5,379 bases of DNA from Candidatus Rokuibacteriota bacterium (GTDB lineage: Bacteria > Methylomirabilota > Methylomirabilia > Rokubacteriales > CSP1-6), in contig QHSM01000461.1 of the NCBI GenBank assembly GCA_003221595.1, forward strand, positions 1 to 5,379. The letters are read 5' to 3'. Below are positions 1 to 5,379 of this stretch, piece by piece. The stretch's first letter is position 1; the number at the start of each line of letters is the position of its first letter. The notes below the pieces were generated by a model. That model was not told the DNA's origin. It was given only the letters and a program-made list of their open reading frames with translations, and did not search any database. A program made the translations under genes and the position numbers.

Positions 1-81
1 CGCGCTATCGAGAACGTCGAGAACTATCTGGGCGGCAAGCCGACCGACGTCATCGTCGCCCCCGTGAAGCCGCGGCGCTGA
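1..81 (+). CDS. C-terminal end of a probable D-isomer-specific 2-hydroxyacid dehydrogenase (partial)
   Basis: Only the last 26 codons and the TGA stop at 79-81 are in the window. The visible residues contain ENVENYLGGKPTDVI, which resembles the C-terminal helix and tail of NAD-dependent D-2-hydroxyacid dehydrogenases (phosphoglycerate, glyoxylate or hydroxypyruvate reductase type), where an Asn-rich helix is followed by a Leu-x-Gly-x-Pro turn. In that family this tail packs on the catalytic domain. No catalytic residue or Rossmann motif is visible, so the assignment rests on a short tail and the substrate cannot be named. The hydrolase gene starts 25 bases downstream on the same strand, so the two are probably cotranscribed. 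Confidence 0.6.
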   Translation, partial: RAIENVENYLGGKPTDVIVAPVKPRR

Positions 82-90
82 CGCGCCCGC

Positions 91-96
91 AGGAGG
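91..96 (+). promoter_or_regulatory. Ribosome binding site of the alpha/beta hydrolase gene
   Basis: A perfect AGGAGG lies 10 bases before the ATG at 107. It fixes the start of the 646-residue hydrolase and sits entirely in the short gap after the upstream stop codon, consistent with translation from a shared mRNA. Confidence 0.8.
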
Positions 97-106
97 GACC
101 GATCCG

Positions 107-2047
107 ATGGCCGTGACATCGTTCCAGATTCGGCAGCGCTCGACGGTCCTCGACGGCCGTCCGTTCGGCGAAGCGGGGGCCTACGAGAAGATCGCCGGCG
201 TGCTCCGCATCGGCGTCGATCCGGCTCACCCGGCGAACGAGGCGATCGCCGACCTCGCCCTGGCCCCGCGCAACGCCGCGGGCCTGGTCGAGTGCGAATC
301 GGACTTCTACGTGCTGAGGCCGCGGGACGCCTCGCGCGGCAACCGCCGGCTCTTTCTCGACGTGCCCAACCGCGGCCGCAAGGTGGCGCTCGGGATGCTC
401 AACAGCACGGTCCGCGTGCCCGATCCGTCGACGCCGGAGGACTTCGGCAACGGCTTCCTCATGCGCCATGGCTACACGGTGGCGTGGTGCGGCTGGCAGC
501 ACGACGTGCCGCGCCGGGACGGCCTCATGGCCCTCACGGTGCCGGCGGCGCGCGCCGACGCCGGTCCCCTCACCGGCCCGCTCCTCTGCGAGTGGCGCCC
601 GAACAGCCGTGTCGCCACGCTGCCCCTCGCCGACCGCTACCACATCGCGCACCCCGCGGCCGATCTCGACGACCCGGCCGCCCGCTTGACGGTTCGCGAG
701 CACGCCGGCGCGCCTGCCGCGGCGGTTGCGCGCGCGGCGTGGCGGTTTGCCGACGCCTCGCACGTGAGCCTCGACGGCGGGTTCGAGCCCGGGAAAATCT
801 ACGAGCTCGTCTACCGCTCCGAGAAGCCGCCCCTCGTCGGCCTCGGCCTCCTGGCCGTGCGCGACACGGCGGCGTGGCTCCGCTTCGCGACGGCCGCCGA
901 CGGCAACCCCTGCGCGGGCGCGCTCGAGCGCGCGTACGTCCTGGGGGTGTCGCAGACCGGACGATTCCTCCGCCACTTCCTCTACCTCGGCCTGAACGAG
1001 GACGAGTCGGGACGCGCGGTCTTCGACGGCGTGATGGCACACGTCGCCGGCGCCCGCCGCGGCGAGTTCAACCAGCGCTTCGGTCAGCCGTCACTGAACG
1101 CCACCTGCTCGGTCGGAAGCCTGTTCCCGTTCACCGACGTGCCCGCGGTCGATCCGGTGACCGGCGAGCGCGGCGCGCTGCTCGCGCGCCTCGAGGCGAA
1201 GGGCAAGCTGCCGAAGGTCGTCCTGACCAACACGTCGGCCGAGTACTGGCGCGGCGACGCCTCGCTCGCGCACACCGACGTCGAGGGCACTCGGGACGTG
1301 GCGCCCCGCCCCACGACGCGGCTCTATCTCTTCGCGGGCTGCCAGCACACGCCGGGAACGCTGCCACCGCCCGACGCGGATCCCAACACCGGCTCACGCG
1401 GCCTGCAGACCTTCAATGTCGTGGATTACGCGCCGCTCCTTCGCGCGACGCTCGTGAACCTCGACCGCTGGGTCACTGCGGGCGCCGAGCCTCCGCCGAG
1501 CGTCGTGCCCCGGCTCGCCGACGGCACCGCCGTTCCGGCCGAGTCGACCCGCGAGCGCTATGCGCGCATTCCCGGCGTGCGCTTCCCGGATCGGATCGAG
1601 CGCCCGCGCCGGCTCGACTTCGGGCCCGACCTCGGGCGCGGCATGGTGAATGAGCTGCCACCGAAGATCGGCGCGCCGTTCGTGACGTTCGTGCCGTCGG
1701 TCGACGACGACGGCAACGACCTTCCCGGCATCCGTCCCGTGGAGCTCGCGGCGCCCCTCGCCACCTTCACCGGCTGGAACCCGCGCCATCCCGACCAGGG
1801 CGCCGGGGGCGACCTGATGGCGATGCTGGGATCGACGCTTCCGTTCGCGCCGACCGCCGCCGCACGCCGGGCCAGCGGTGACCCGCGCCCCTCGATCGAG
1901 GAGCGCTACGCCGCGCGCGGCGCGTACCTCGAGCGCGTGCGCGAGTCGGCAACGGGGCTCGTCGCGGAGCGACACATGCTCGCCGAGGACGTGGACGCGG
2001 TGGTGGAGCGCGCCGGGAGGCTCTGGGACTTCATCGGCCGCGCTTGA
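107..2047 (+). CDS. Alpha/beta hydrolase domain-containing protein (large, Abhydrolase_10-like)
   Basis: This 646-residue protein looks like the large alpha/beta hydrolase-domain family (Pfam Abhydrolase_10 type), whose members are mostly uncharacterised esterase-like proteins. The N-terminal part has the family's GEAGAYEKIAG segment (about residues 21-31) and a beta-rich region. A nucleophile elbow GVSQTGR places Ser282 as the likely catalytic serine, and GCQHTPG places His414 as the likely catalytic histidine. Glu379 in the EYWRGDASL segment is a candidate acid. A C-terminal DDDGNDLPGIRP...TGWNPR block (about residues 530-565) is also typical. No signal peptide or membrane segment is seen, so it is probably cytoplasmic. 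The ATG is supported by AGGAGG upstream. Its end overlaps the convergent deacetylase gene by 17 bp. The substrate is unknown; an ester or lactone is only a guess from the fold. Confidence 0.85.
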   Translation: MAVTSFQIRQRSTVLDGRPFGEAGAYEKIAGVLRIGVDPAHPANEAIADLALAPRNAAGLVECESDFYVLRPRDASRGNRRLFLDVPNRGRKVALGMLNSTVRVPDPSTPEDFGNGFLMRHGYTVAWCGWQHDVPRRDGLMALTVPAARADAGPLTGPLLCEWRPNSRVATLPLADRYHIAHPAADLDDPAARLTVREHAGAPAAAVARAAWRFADASHVSLDGGFEPGKIYELVYRSEKPPLVGLGLLAVRDTAAWLRFATAADGNPCAGALERAYVLGVSQTGRFLRHFLYLGLNEDESGRAVFDGVMAHVAGARRGEFNQRFGQPSLNATCSVGSLFPFTDVPAVDPVTGERGALLARLEAKGKLPKVVLTNTSAEYWRGDASLAHTDVEGTRDVAPRPTTRLYLFAGCQHTPGTLPPPDADPNTGSRGLQTFNVVDYAPLLRATLVNLDRWVTAGAEPPPSVVPRLADGTAVPAESTRERYARIPGVRFPDRIERPRRLDFGPDLGRGMVNELPPKIGAPFVTFVPSVDDDGNDLPGIRPVELAAPLATFTGWNPRHPDQGAGGDLMAMLGSTLPFAPTAAARRASGDPRPSIEERYAARGAYLERVRESATGLVAERHMLAEDVDAVVERAGRLWDFIGRA

Positions 2048-2900
2048 ACCACTCGTAGATCTCCTCGCCGGTCGTCATCCAGACGCCCTTGTGCCGGCGG
2101 ATGTAATCGTAGGCCGCCTCGAAGTACTTGATGCGGTGGGGCACGCCGTGGATGTACGGATGGACCGCGATCGCCATGACGCGCGGGTTCTTCGCGCCCT
2201 CGAGGTAGAGCCGGTCGAACTGGTCGCGCACCCGGTCGAGCCAGGCGCTCGACTCGTGATGCTGGATGAGCATCATCGGGATGTCGTTCAGCTCGAGCGT
2301 GTACGGCACCGACACCAGTGAGCCGGATGTCGTCTTGATCTCGTAGGGCTGGTCGTCGTTGACCCAGTCCGACACGTACTCGATCCCCTCCTCGGCCAGG
2401 ATGTCGAGCGTCTCCCAGGTCTCGGTGAGTCCGGGACCGAGCCAGCCCTTCGGCGTCTTGCCGGTGAACTCGCGGAGAATCCCGATGGCCGTCCGGATCG
2501 CCGCGCGCTGGTCGGGTACCAGGTGCATCGCCCCCTGCTTCACGCCGTGGCCCATGAATTCCCAGCCCGCGTCCAGCATCGCCCGCGCGACCGGCTCGTA
2601 GGATCGGCAGACGTTGGCGTTGATGGCGGTGGTCGCGCGGATCTTGCGCTTGGCCAGAGCCTCGAGCAGGCGCCAGAACCCCACGCGCATCCCGTAGTCG
2701 TGCCACGCCCAGTTCGGCACGTCCGGCACCGTCGTGACGCCCTGCGGAGCCGACAGGACGCCCCGCGGCATCGGCTTCTCGATGTCCCACTCCTCCACGT
2801 TGACGATCGTCCACACCGCGATGCGCGCGCGCCGGGGCAGCTTCCAGGGACGTCGAGTGGCGAGCGGCGAATAGTCGAAGCGTTCGTGCGGCAGTCTCAC
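2031..2900 (-). CDS. PuuE-like polysaccharide deacetylase family protein
   Basis: This 289-residue protein resembles the NodB-fold carbohydrate esterase 4 superfamily, in the branch of PuuE-type allantoinases and related hydrolases of C-N bonds. Visible landmarks are the first strand with NVEEWDIE (residues 34-41), where classical deacetylases have their Asp pair; MGHG with His118, followed by His126; GWLGPGLTETWETLDIL (152-168), the usual substrate-side loop; SDWVNDDQPY (177-186); and HPYIHGVPHR (247-256), typical of PuuE-like members. There is no signal peptide, which fits a cytoplasmic small-molecule enzyme better than a cell-wall enzyme. The start is GTG at 2898-2900, preceded by AGGAGG at a 5-base spacing. 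The metal-binding His pair is spaced unlike the classical H-x3-H motif, so activity and substrate remain open. Confidence 0.82.
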   Translation of the reverse strand: MRLPHERFDYSPLATRRPWKLPRRARIAVWTIVNVEEWDIEKPMPRGVLSAPQGVTTVPDVPNWAWHDYGMRVGFWRLLEALAKRKIRATTAINANVCRSYEPVARAMLDAGWEFMGHGVKQGAMHLVPDQRAAIRTAIGILREFTGKTPKGWLGPGLTETWETLDILAEEGIEYVSDWVNDDQPYEIKTTSGSLVSVPYTLELNDIPMMLIQHHESSAWLDRVRDQFDRLYLEGAKNPRVMAIAVHPYIHGVPHRIKYFEAAYDYIRRHKGVWMTTGEEIYEWFKRGR

Positions 2901-2905
2901 GCGTG

Positions 2906-2911
2906 CCTCCT
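2906..2911 (-). promoter_or_regulatory. Ribosome binding site of the deacetylase-like gene
   Basis: The plus strand reads CCTCCT, giving AGGAGG on the minus strand, five bases before the GTG at 2900-2898. This decides the GTG start of the deacetylase-like gene. It also argues against a plus-strand start at 2903 for the permease, because that start would lie inside this gene's leader. Confidence 0.75.
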
Positions 2912-2943
2912 GTGATCGGCGGTGCCAACCCGCGGGGTTCGCC

Positions 2944-2954
2944 TATAGTACAAT
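2944..2954. promoter_or_regulatory. Putative bidirectional promoter core (overlapping -10-like hexamers)
   Basis: The segment TATAGTACAAT is an AT-rich island in GC-rich DNA between two divergent genes. On the plus strand it contains TATAGT (2944-2949) and TACAAT (2949-2954), both close to the sigma-70 consensus TATAAT. On the minus strand bases 2950-2945 read TACTAT. Either direction would serve a gene: the Liv-type operon on the plus strand and the deacetylase-like gene on the minus strand. No convincing -35 hexamer was found at 16-18 base spacing on either strand, so this is a suggestion from position and composition. Confidence 0.45.
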
Positions 2955-2965
2955 CGACCGCCGTC

Positions 2966-3820
2966 GTGGACTTCTGGATCAGTCAGCTCTTCAACGGCGT
3001 GTCGTACGGCGCCCTCCTCTTCCTCCTCGCCGGAGGTCTCTCGCTCATCTTCGGCATGATGCGCATCGTCAACATGACGCACGGCTCGTACTACCTCCTC
3101 GGCGGCTACGTCGCCCTCACGACGATCTGGCGCACCGGCAGCTTCGTCCTCGCCGTGCTCGTGGGGGCGCTGGCGATCGCGCTCGTCGGCATCGCGGAGT
3201 GGAACGCGTTCCTCAAGCGGCTGAGCGGGCAGGAGCTGGGGCAGGTGCTGACCACGATGGGCTTCGCGCTCATCTTCCAGGATCTGGCGCTGATCCTCTG
3301 GGGCGGCGATCCCTACACGATCCCGGTGCCGGCGGCGCTCTCGGGATCGTACGTGATCGGGCAGCTCTACTTTCCGGTCTATCGGATCTTCATCATCGCC
3401 GTCGCCCTGTTCGTGGCCCTCGTGCTCTGGCTGGCGCTCGAGCGGACGCGCATCGGCGCGATGATCCGGGCCACCGTCGACGATCCCGAGATGGCGCGCG
3501 GCGTGGGGATCAACGTCTTCCTGATCTCGATGGCCGTGTTCGCGCTCGGGGCGACTCTCGCCGCCCTCGCGGGCGTGGTCGCGGGCGGCTTCGTCGGCGT
3601 GTATCCCGGCGCCGATTTCGAGATCCTCCCGTACGCCTTCGTGGTGGTCATCGTCGGCGGCATGGGGAGCCTCAAGGGGGCGCTGATCGGCAGCCTGATG
3701 GTGGGCCTGCTCGACAACTTCGGCAAGGCGCTCTTTCCGGAGCTCTCCTACTTCACGCTGTTCGCGCCGATGGCGGCGATCCTGGCGGTACGCCCGACCG
3801 GGCTTTTCGGCCGCGCGTGA
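2966..3820 (+). CDS. livH: Branched-chain amino acid-type ABC transporter permease, LivH family
   Basis: A 284-residue integral membrane permease of the BPD_transp_2 family, one of two membrane subunits of a Liv-type (hydrophobic amino acid or amide) importer. The N-terminus has the family pattern LFNGVSYGALLFLLAGGLSLIFG followed by RIVNMTHGSYYLLGGY (residues 33-48, with Asn36 and His39). The cytoplasmic loop that contacts the ATPase is ERTRIGAMIRATVDDPEMARG (from residue 159), and GGMGSLKGALIG (from residue 231) is also conserved. I chose GTG at 2966 because LivH proteins normally begin about seven residues before the LFNG helix. An in-frame GTG at 2903 adds an unlike, non-hydrophobic extension over the divergent gene's leader. 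No Shine-Dalgarno sequence precedes 2966. The stop overlaps the LivM start by one base. Substrate specificity cannot be told from the permease. Confidence 0.9.
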   Translation: MDFWISQLFNGVSYGALLFLLAGGLSLIFGMMRIVNMTHGSYYLLGGYVALTTIWRTGSFVLAVLVGALAIALVGIAEWNAFLKRLSGQELGQVLTTMGFALIFQDLALILWGGDPYTIPVPAALSGSYVIGQLYFPVYRIFIIAVALFVALVLWLALERTRIGAMIRATVDDPEMARGVGINVFLISMAVFALGATLAALAGVVAGGFVGVYPGADFEILPYAFVVVIVGGMGSLKGALIGSLMVGLLDNFGKALFPELSYFTLFAPMAAILAVRPTGLFGRA

Positions 3821-5379
3821 TGCGCGTCGCGATCGTCGTCGCGTTCCTGGCGCTGCTCGTGGCGCCCCCGCTCCTCTCCTCGTTCCTCCTGGCGCTCTTG
3901 ACCCAGGCGGTCATCTACGCCGTCCTCGCCATGAGCCTCGACATCATCCTCGGCTACACCGGCCTCGCCTCGCTGGGCCACGCCGCCTATCTGGGGCTCG
4001 GGGCCTACAGCGTGGGCATCCTGGCGACGCGACACGGCGCGTCCTTCTGGGTCACGCTCGTGGTCGGCATCCTGCTGGCGACGGCGGTGGCGGCGCTCTT
4101 CGGGCTCGTCGCCCTGCGGGCGACCGGCGTCTACTTTCTGATGATCACGCTGGCCCTCGGCATGGTCGTGTGGGGCCTGGCGCATCGCTGGGTGTCGCTG
4201 ACCCAGGGCGACAACGGCATCTCGGGCGTGCCGCGCCCCGAGCTGGGCCTTCCCTGGTCGTTCAGCAAGGGCATCTCGTTCTACTATCTCGCGCTCGCCG
4301 CATTCCTGCTGGCCTTCGTCGTCTTGCGGACGATCGTGCGCTCGCCGTTCGGGCAAACGCTGGTGGGCATCCGCGAGAGCGAGTCGCGCATGCGGACGCT
4401 CGGCTATCACGTGTGGCTGCACAAGTACCTCGGCTTTGTCATCGCGGGCGGTGTCGGCGGGTTCGCGGGCGTGCTGTGGGCGTACTACAACGGCTTCGTC
4501 AGCCCGTCCGACCTCGAGCTGGCCACCTCGGTCGAGATCCTGCTGATGGTCGCGCTGGGCGGCCGCGGGACGCTGCTCGGGCCGGCGCTCGGCGCCGCCC
4601 TCATCGTCGGGCTGAAAAATCTCGTATCGGTCTACACGCACCGCTGGCTCCTGATCCTGGGCGCCGTCTACATCGGCACCATCGTGTACGCGCCCGAAGG
4701 GATCGTGGGAGCGCTGAGACAGTGGACGAAAGGAGAGCGAGCCATGGGGAAGAAAGCGGTCGTCTCGGTTCTGCTGGCGTTGCTCCTCACCGGCGTCGCC
4801 GGCTCCGAGTCGGTCTGGGCCCAGAAGGGGCCGATCCGGATCGGCGTGATCACCGCCATGACCGGCGGAGCCGCGCAGATCGGCAAGGACATGACGAACG
4901 GCATCTCGATGTGGCTCGACGAGAACAACCAGACGATCGCGGGCCGCAAGGTCGAGGTGATCGTCGAGGACAGCCAGGGCCAGCCCAACGTGGCGCTCAC
5001 CAAGCTGCAGAAGCTCGTCGAGAGCGACCGGGTGCACATCCTGGTCGGCGAGATCTTCGCGCACATCGGCTACGCGATGGCGCCCAAGGTGGAGGAGTAC
5101 CGCATCCCGATGCTGTATCCGGTCATCGCCGCCGACGACCTCACCCAGCGCAAGCCCGCCAAGTGGATCGTGCGCACGGGCTGGGCGTCGAGCCAGCCCT
5201 CGCACCCGTTCGGCGAGTACGCGGCCAAGACCCTCGGCCACAAGCGCATCGCCGTCATCGGCATAGACTACGCCTTCGGCTGGGAGGTCGTCGGCGGCTT
5301 CCAGAAAACCTTCGAGGAAAACGGCGGCCAGATCATCCAGAAGCTCTGGGCCCCGCTCAACACCACGGACTTCGCGCCC
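3820..5379 (+). CDS. livM: LivM-like ABC permease reading in frame into a LivK-like binding protein, no stop between (partial at 3' end)
   Basis: The frame opens at ATG 3820, overlapping the LivH stop by one base, and stays open for 520 codons to the window end. Residues 1 to about 307 are a LivM-type permease: several hydrophobic helices, GYTGLASLGHAAYLGLGAY (residues 45-63), RATGVYFLMITLALGMVVWG, SLTQGDNGISGVP (126-138), the ATPase-contact loop RSPFGQTLVGIRESES (174-189), and ALGGRGTLLGPALGA near the end. This is a normal full LivM length. Instead of stopping, the frame passes a basic linker (ALRQWTKGERAMGKK), a hydrophobic signal-like segment (about 313-334) and a Peripla_BP_6-type binding domain. 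A real fusion, loss of the stop and a sequencing error are all possible. No Shine-Dalgarno sequence is seen before 3820, which fits translational coupling to LivH. Confidence 0.8.
   Translation, partial: MRVAIVVAFLALLVAPPLLSSFLLALLTQAVIYAVLAMSLDIILGYTGLASLGHAAYLGLGAYSVGILATRHGASFWVTLVVGILLATAVAALFGLVALRATGVYFLMITLALGMVVWGLAHRWVSLTQGDNGISGVPRPELGLPWSFSKGISFYYLALAAFLLAFVVLRTIVRSPFGQTLVGIRESESRMRTLGYHVWLHKYLGFVIAGGVGGFAGVLWAYYNGFVSPSDLELATSVEILLMVALGGRGTLLGPALGAALIVGLKNLVSVYTHRWLLILGAVYIGTIVYAPEGIVGALRQWTKGERAMGKKAVVSVLLALLLTGVAGSESVWAQKGPIRIGVITAMTGGAAQIGKDMTNGISMWLDENNQTIAGRKVEVIVEDSQGQPNVALTKLQKLVESDRVHILVGEIFAHIGYAMAPKVEEYRIPMLYPVIAADDLTQRKPAKWIVRTGWASSQPSHPFGEYAAKTLGHKRIAVIGIDYAFGWEVVGGFQKTFEENGGQIIQKLWAPLNTTDFAP
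4731..4735 (+). promoter_or_regulatory. Internal ribosome binding site for the substrate-binding protein
   Basis: AGGAG, within AAAGGAGAG, lies eight bases before the ATG at 4744. It is placed as for an independently translated gene, although it sits inside the still-open permease frame. This supports separate synthesis of the binding protein whether or not read-through also occurs. Confidence 0.7.
4744..4821 (+). other. Sec-type signal peptide of the binding protein
   Basis: The first 26 residues from ATG 4744 form a classical signal peptide. There is a basic start (MGKK), a hydrophobic core (AVVSVLLALLLTGVAG) and a Val-Trp-Ala site before QKGPIRIG, suggesting signal peptidase I cleavage after residue 26. 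There is no lipobox cysteine, so the protein is predicted soluble in the periplasm and not a lipoprotein. In the read-through product this stretch would lie just after the permease's basic C-terminus and could insert as one more membrane segment. Confidence 0.75.
4744..5379 (+). CDS. ABC transporter substrate-binding protein, LivK / Peripla_BP_6 type (partial, 3' end outside window)
   Basis: This is the first 212 residues of a periplasmic binding protein of the type I (Leu/Ile/Val- and amide-binding) fold. It would capture solute and deliver it to the LivH/LivM permeases encoded just upstream. Mature sequence begins with IRIGVITAMTGGAAQIGKDM, the typical first strand and ligand loop. VEVIVEDSQGQPNVALTKLQKLV and a following VGEIFAHIGYAMAP segment are further family landmarks, as is the HKRIAVIGIDYAFGWEVVGG strand-helix at the start of the second lobe. 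It has its own AGGAG site and a secretion signal, so ATG 4744 is the natural start for a free protein. The same frame is also the continuation of the permease frame from 3820. The ligand cannot be inferred; branched-chain amino acids, amides, urea and aromatic acids are all known in this family. Confidence 0.85.
   Translation, partial: MGKKAVVSVLLALLLTGVAGSESVWAQKGPIRIGVITAMTGGAAQIGKDMTNGISMWLDENNQTIAGRKVEVIVEDSQGQPNVALTKLQKLVESDRVHILVGEIFAHIGYAMAPKVEEYRIPMLYPVIAADDLTQRKPAKWIVRTGWASSQPSHPFGEYAAKTLGHKRIAVIGIDYAFGWEVVGGFQKTFEENGGQIIQKLWAPLNTTDFAP

Noticed and set aside
50..1042. A 330-codon minus-strand open frame opposite the hydrolase gene
   Set aside because: Low-complexity Arg/Ala/Val/Gly translation with no domain, fully covered by the well-supported hydrolase on the plus strand.
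292..1653. A 453-codon plus-strand frame inside the hydrolase gene
   Set aside because: Very Arg- and Pro-rich translation, typical of an out-of-frame shadow of a GC-rich gene. No ribosome binding site or motif.
1906..2928. A 340-codon minus-strand frame overlapping the deacetylase-like gene
   Set aside because: It is a shifted reading of the same region with Arg-rich, domain-free sequence. The other minus frame has clear PuuE-like motifs and the AGGAGG-supported GTG start.
2903..2965. Upstream GTG start at 2903 extending LivH by 21 residues
   Set aside because: The extension (MPPVIGGANPRGSP...) is unlike LivH N-termini, lacks a ribosome binding site, and overlaps both the divergent gene's leader and the likely promoter.
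4715..4717. TGA that could end LivM before the binding protein
   Set aside because: It lies in a different reading frame from LivM. It would only act as the stop if the given sequence has an indel upstream, for which there is no direct sign; recorded as an alternative to the fusion.
3748..5241. A 497-codon open frame on the minus strand opposite the LivM and binding-protein region
   Set aside because: Its translation is rich in Arg, Asp, His and Gly with no recognisable domain. It lies opposite clear membrane and binding-protein coding sequence. Long antisense frames are expected in GC-rich DNA.

Overview
This GC-rich, densely coding window looks like bacterial chromosome, with GTG as well as ATG starts, AGGAGG-type ribosome binding sites and almost no intergenic DNA. 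The mix of a large alpha/beta hydrolase, a PuuE-like deacetylase and a Liv-type ABC importer is what I would expect from soil or sediment bacteria such as Candidatus Rokubacteria or GC-rich Proteobacteria. That placement is recall-based inference, not shown by any marker gene. No RNA genes, insertion sequences, CRISPR arrays or clear terminators were seen.

Layout. Bases 1-81 are the last 26 codons of a plus-strand gene, probably a D-isomer-specific 2-hydroxyacid dehydrogenase. After 25 bases containing a strong ribosome binding site comes a 646-residue alpha/beta hydrolase-domain protein (107-2047, +). Its 3' end overlaps by 17 bp, tail to tail, a 289-residue PuuE/polysaccharide-deacetylase-like protein on the minus strand (2031-2900). 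The only intergenic region of any size (2901-2965) separates that gene from a divergent ABC importer operon. It holds a short AT-rich, two-way -10-like element in otherwise GC-rich sequence.

The importer belongs to the hydrophobic/branched-chain amino acid (Liv) family. LivH-like permease (2966-3820) is followed, with a 1-base stop/start overlap, by LivM-like permease (from 3820), then a LivK-like substrate-binding protein (from 4744) that runs off the window. No ATPase subunits (LivG/LivF) are in view; they probably lie downstream.

The most notable observation is that the LivM-like permease has no stop codon. Its frame continues through the ribosome binding site, start codon and signal peptide of the binding protein to the window end, giving 520 uninterrupted codons from 3820 to 5379. 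This could be a permease-binding protein fusion, a loss of the stop codon (the CGA at 4738-4740 is one transition from TGA), or a sequencing error. The binding protein keeps its own ribosome binding site, ATG and signal peptide, so free and tethered forms are both conceivable.
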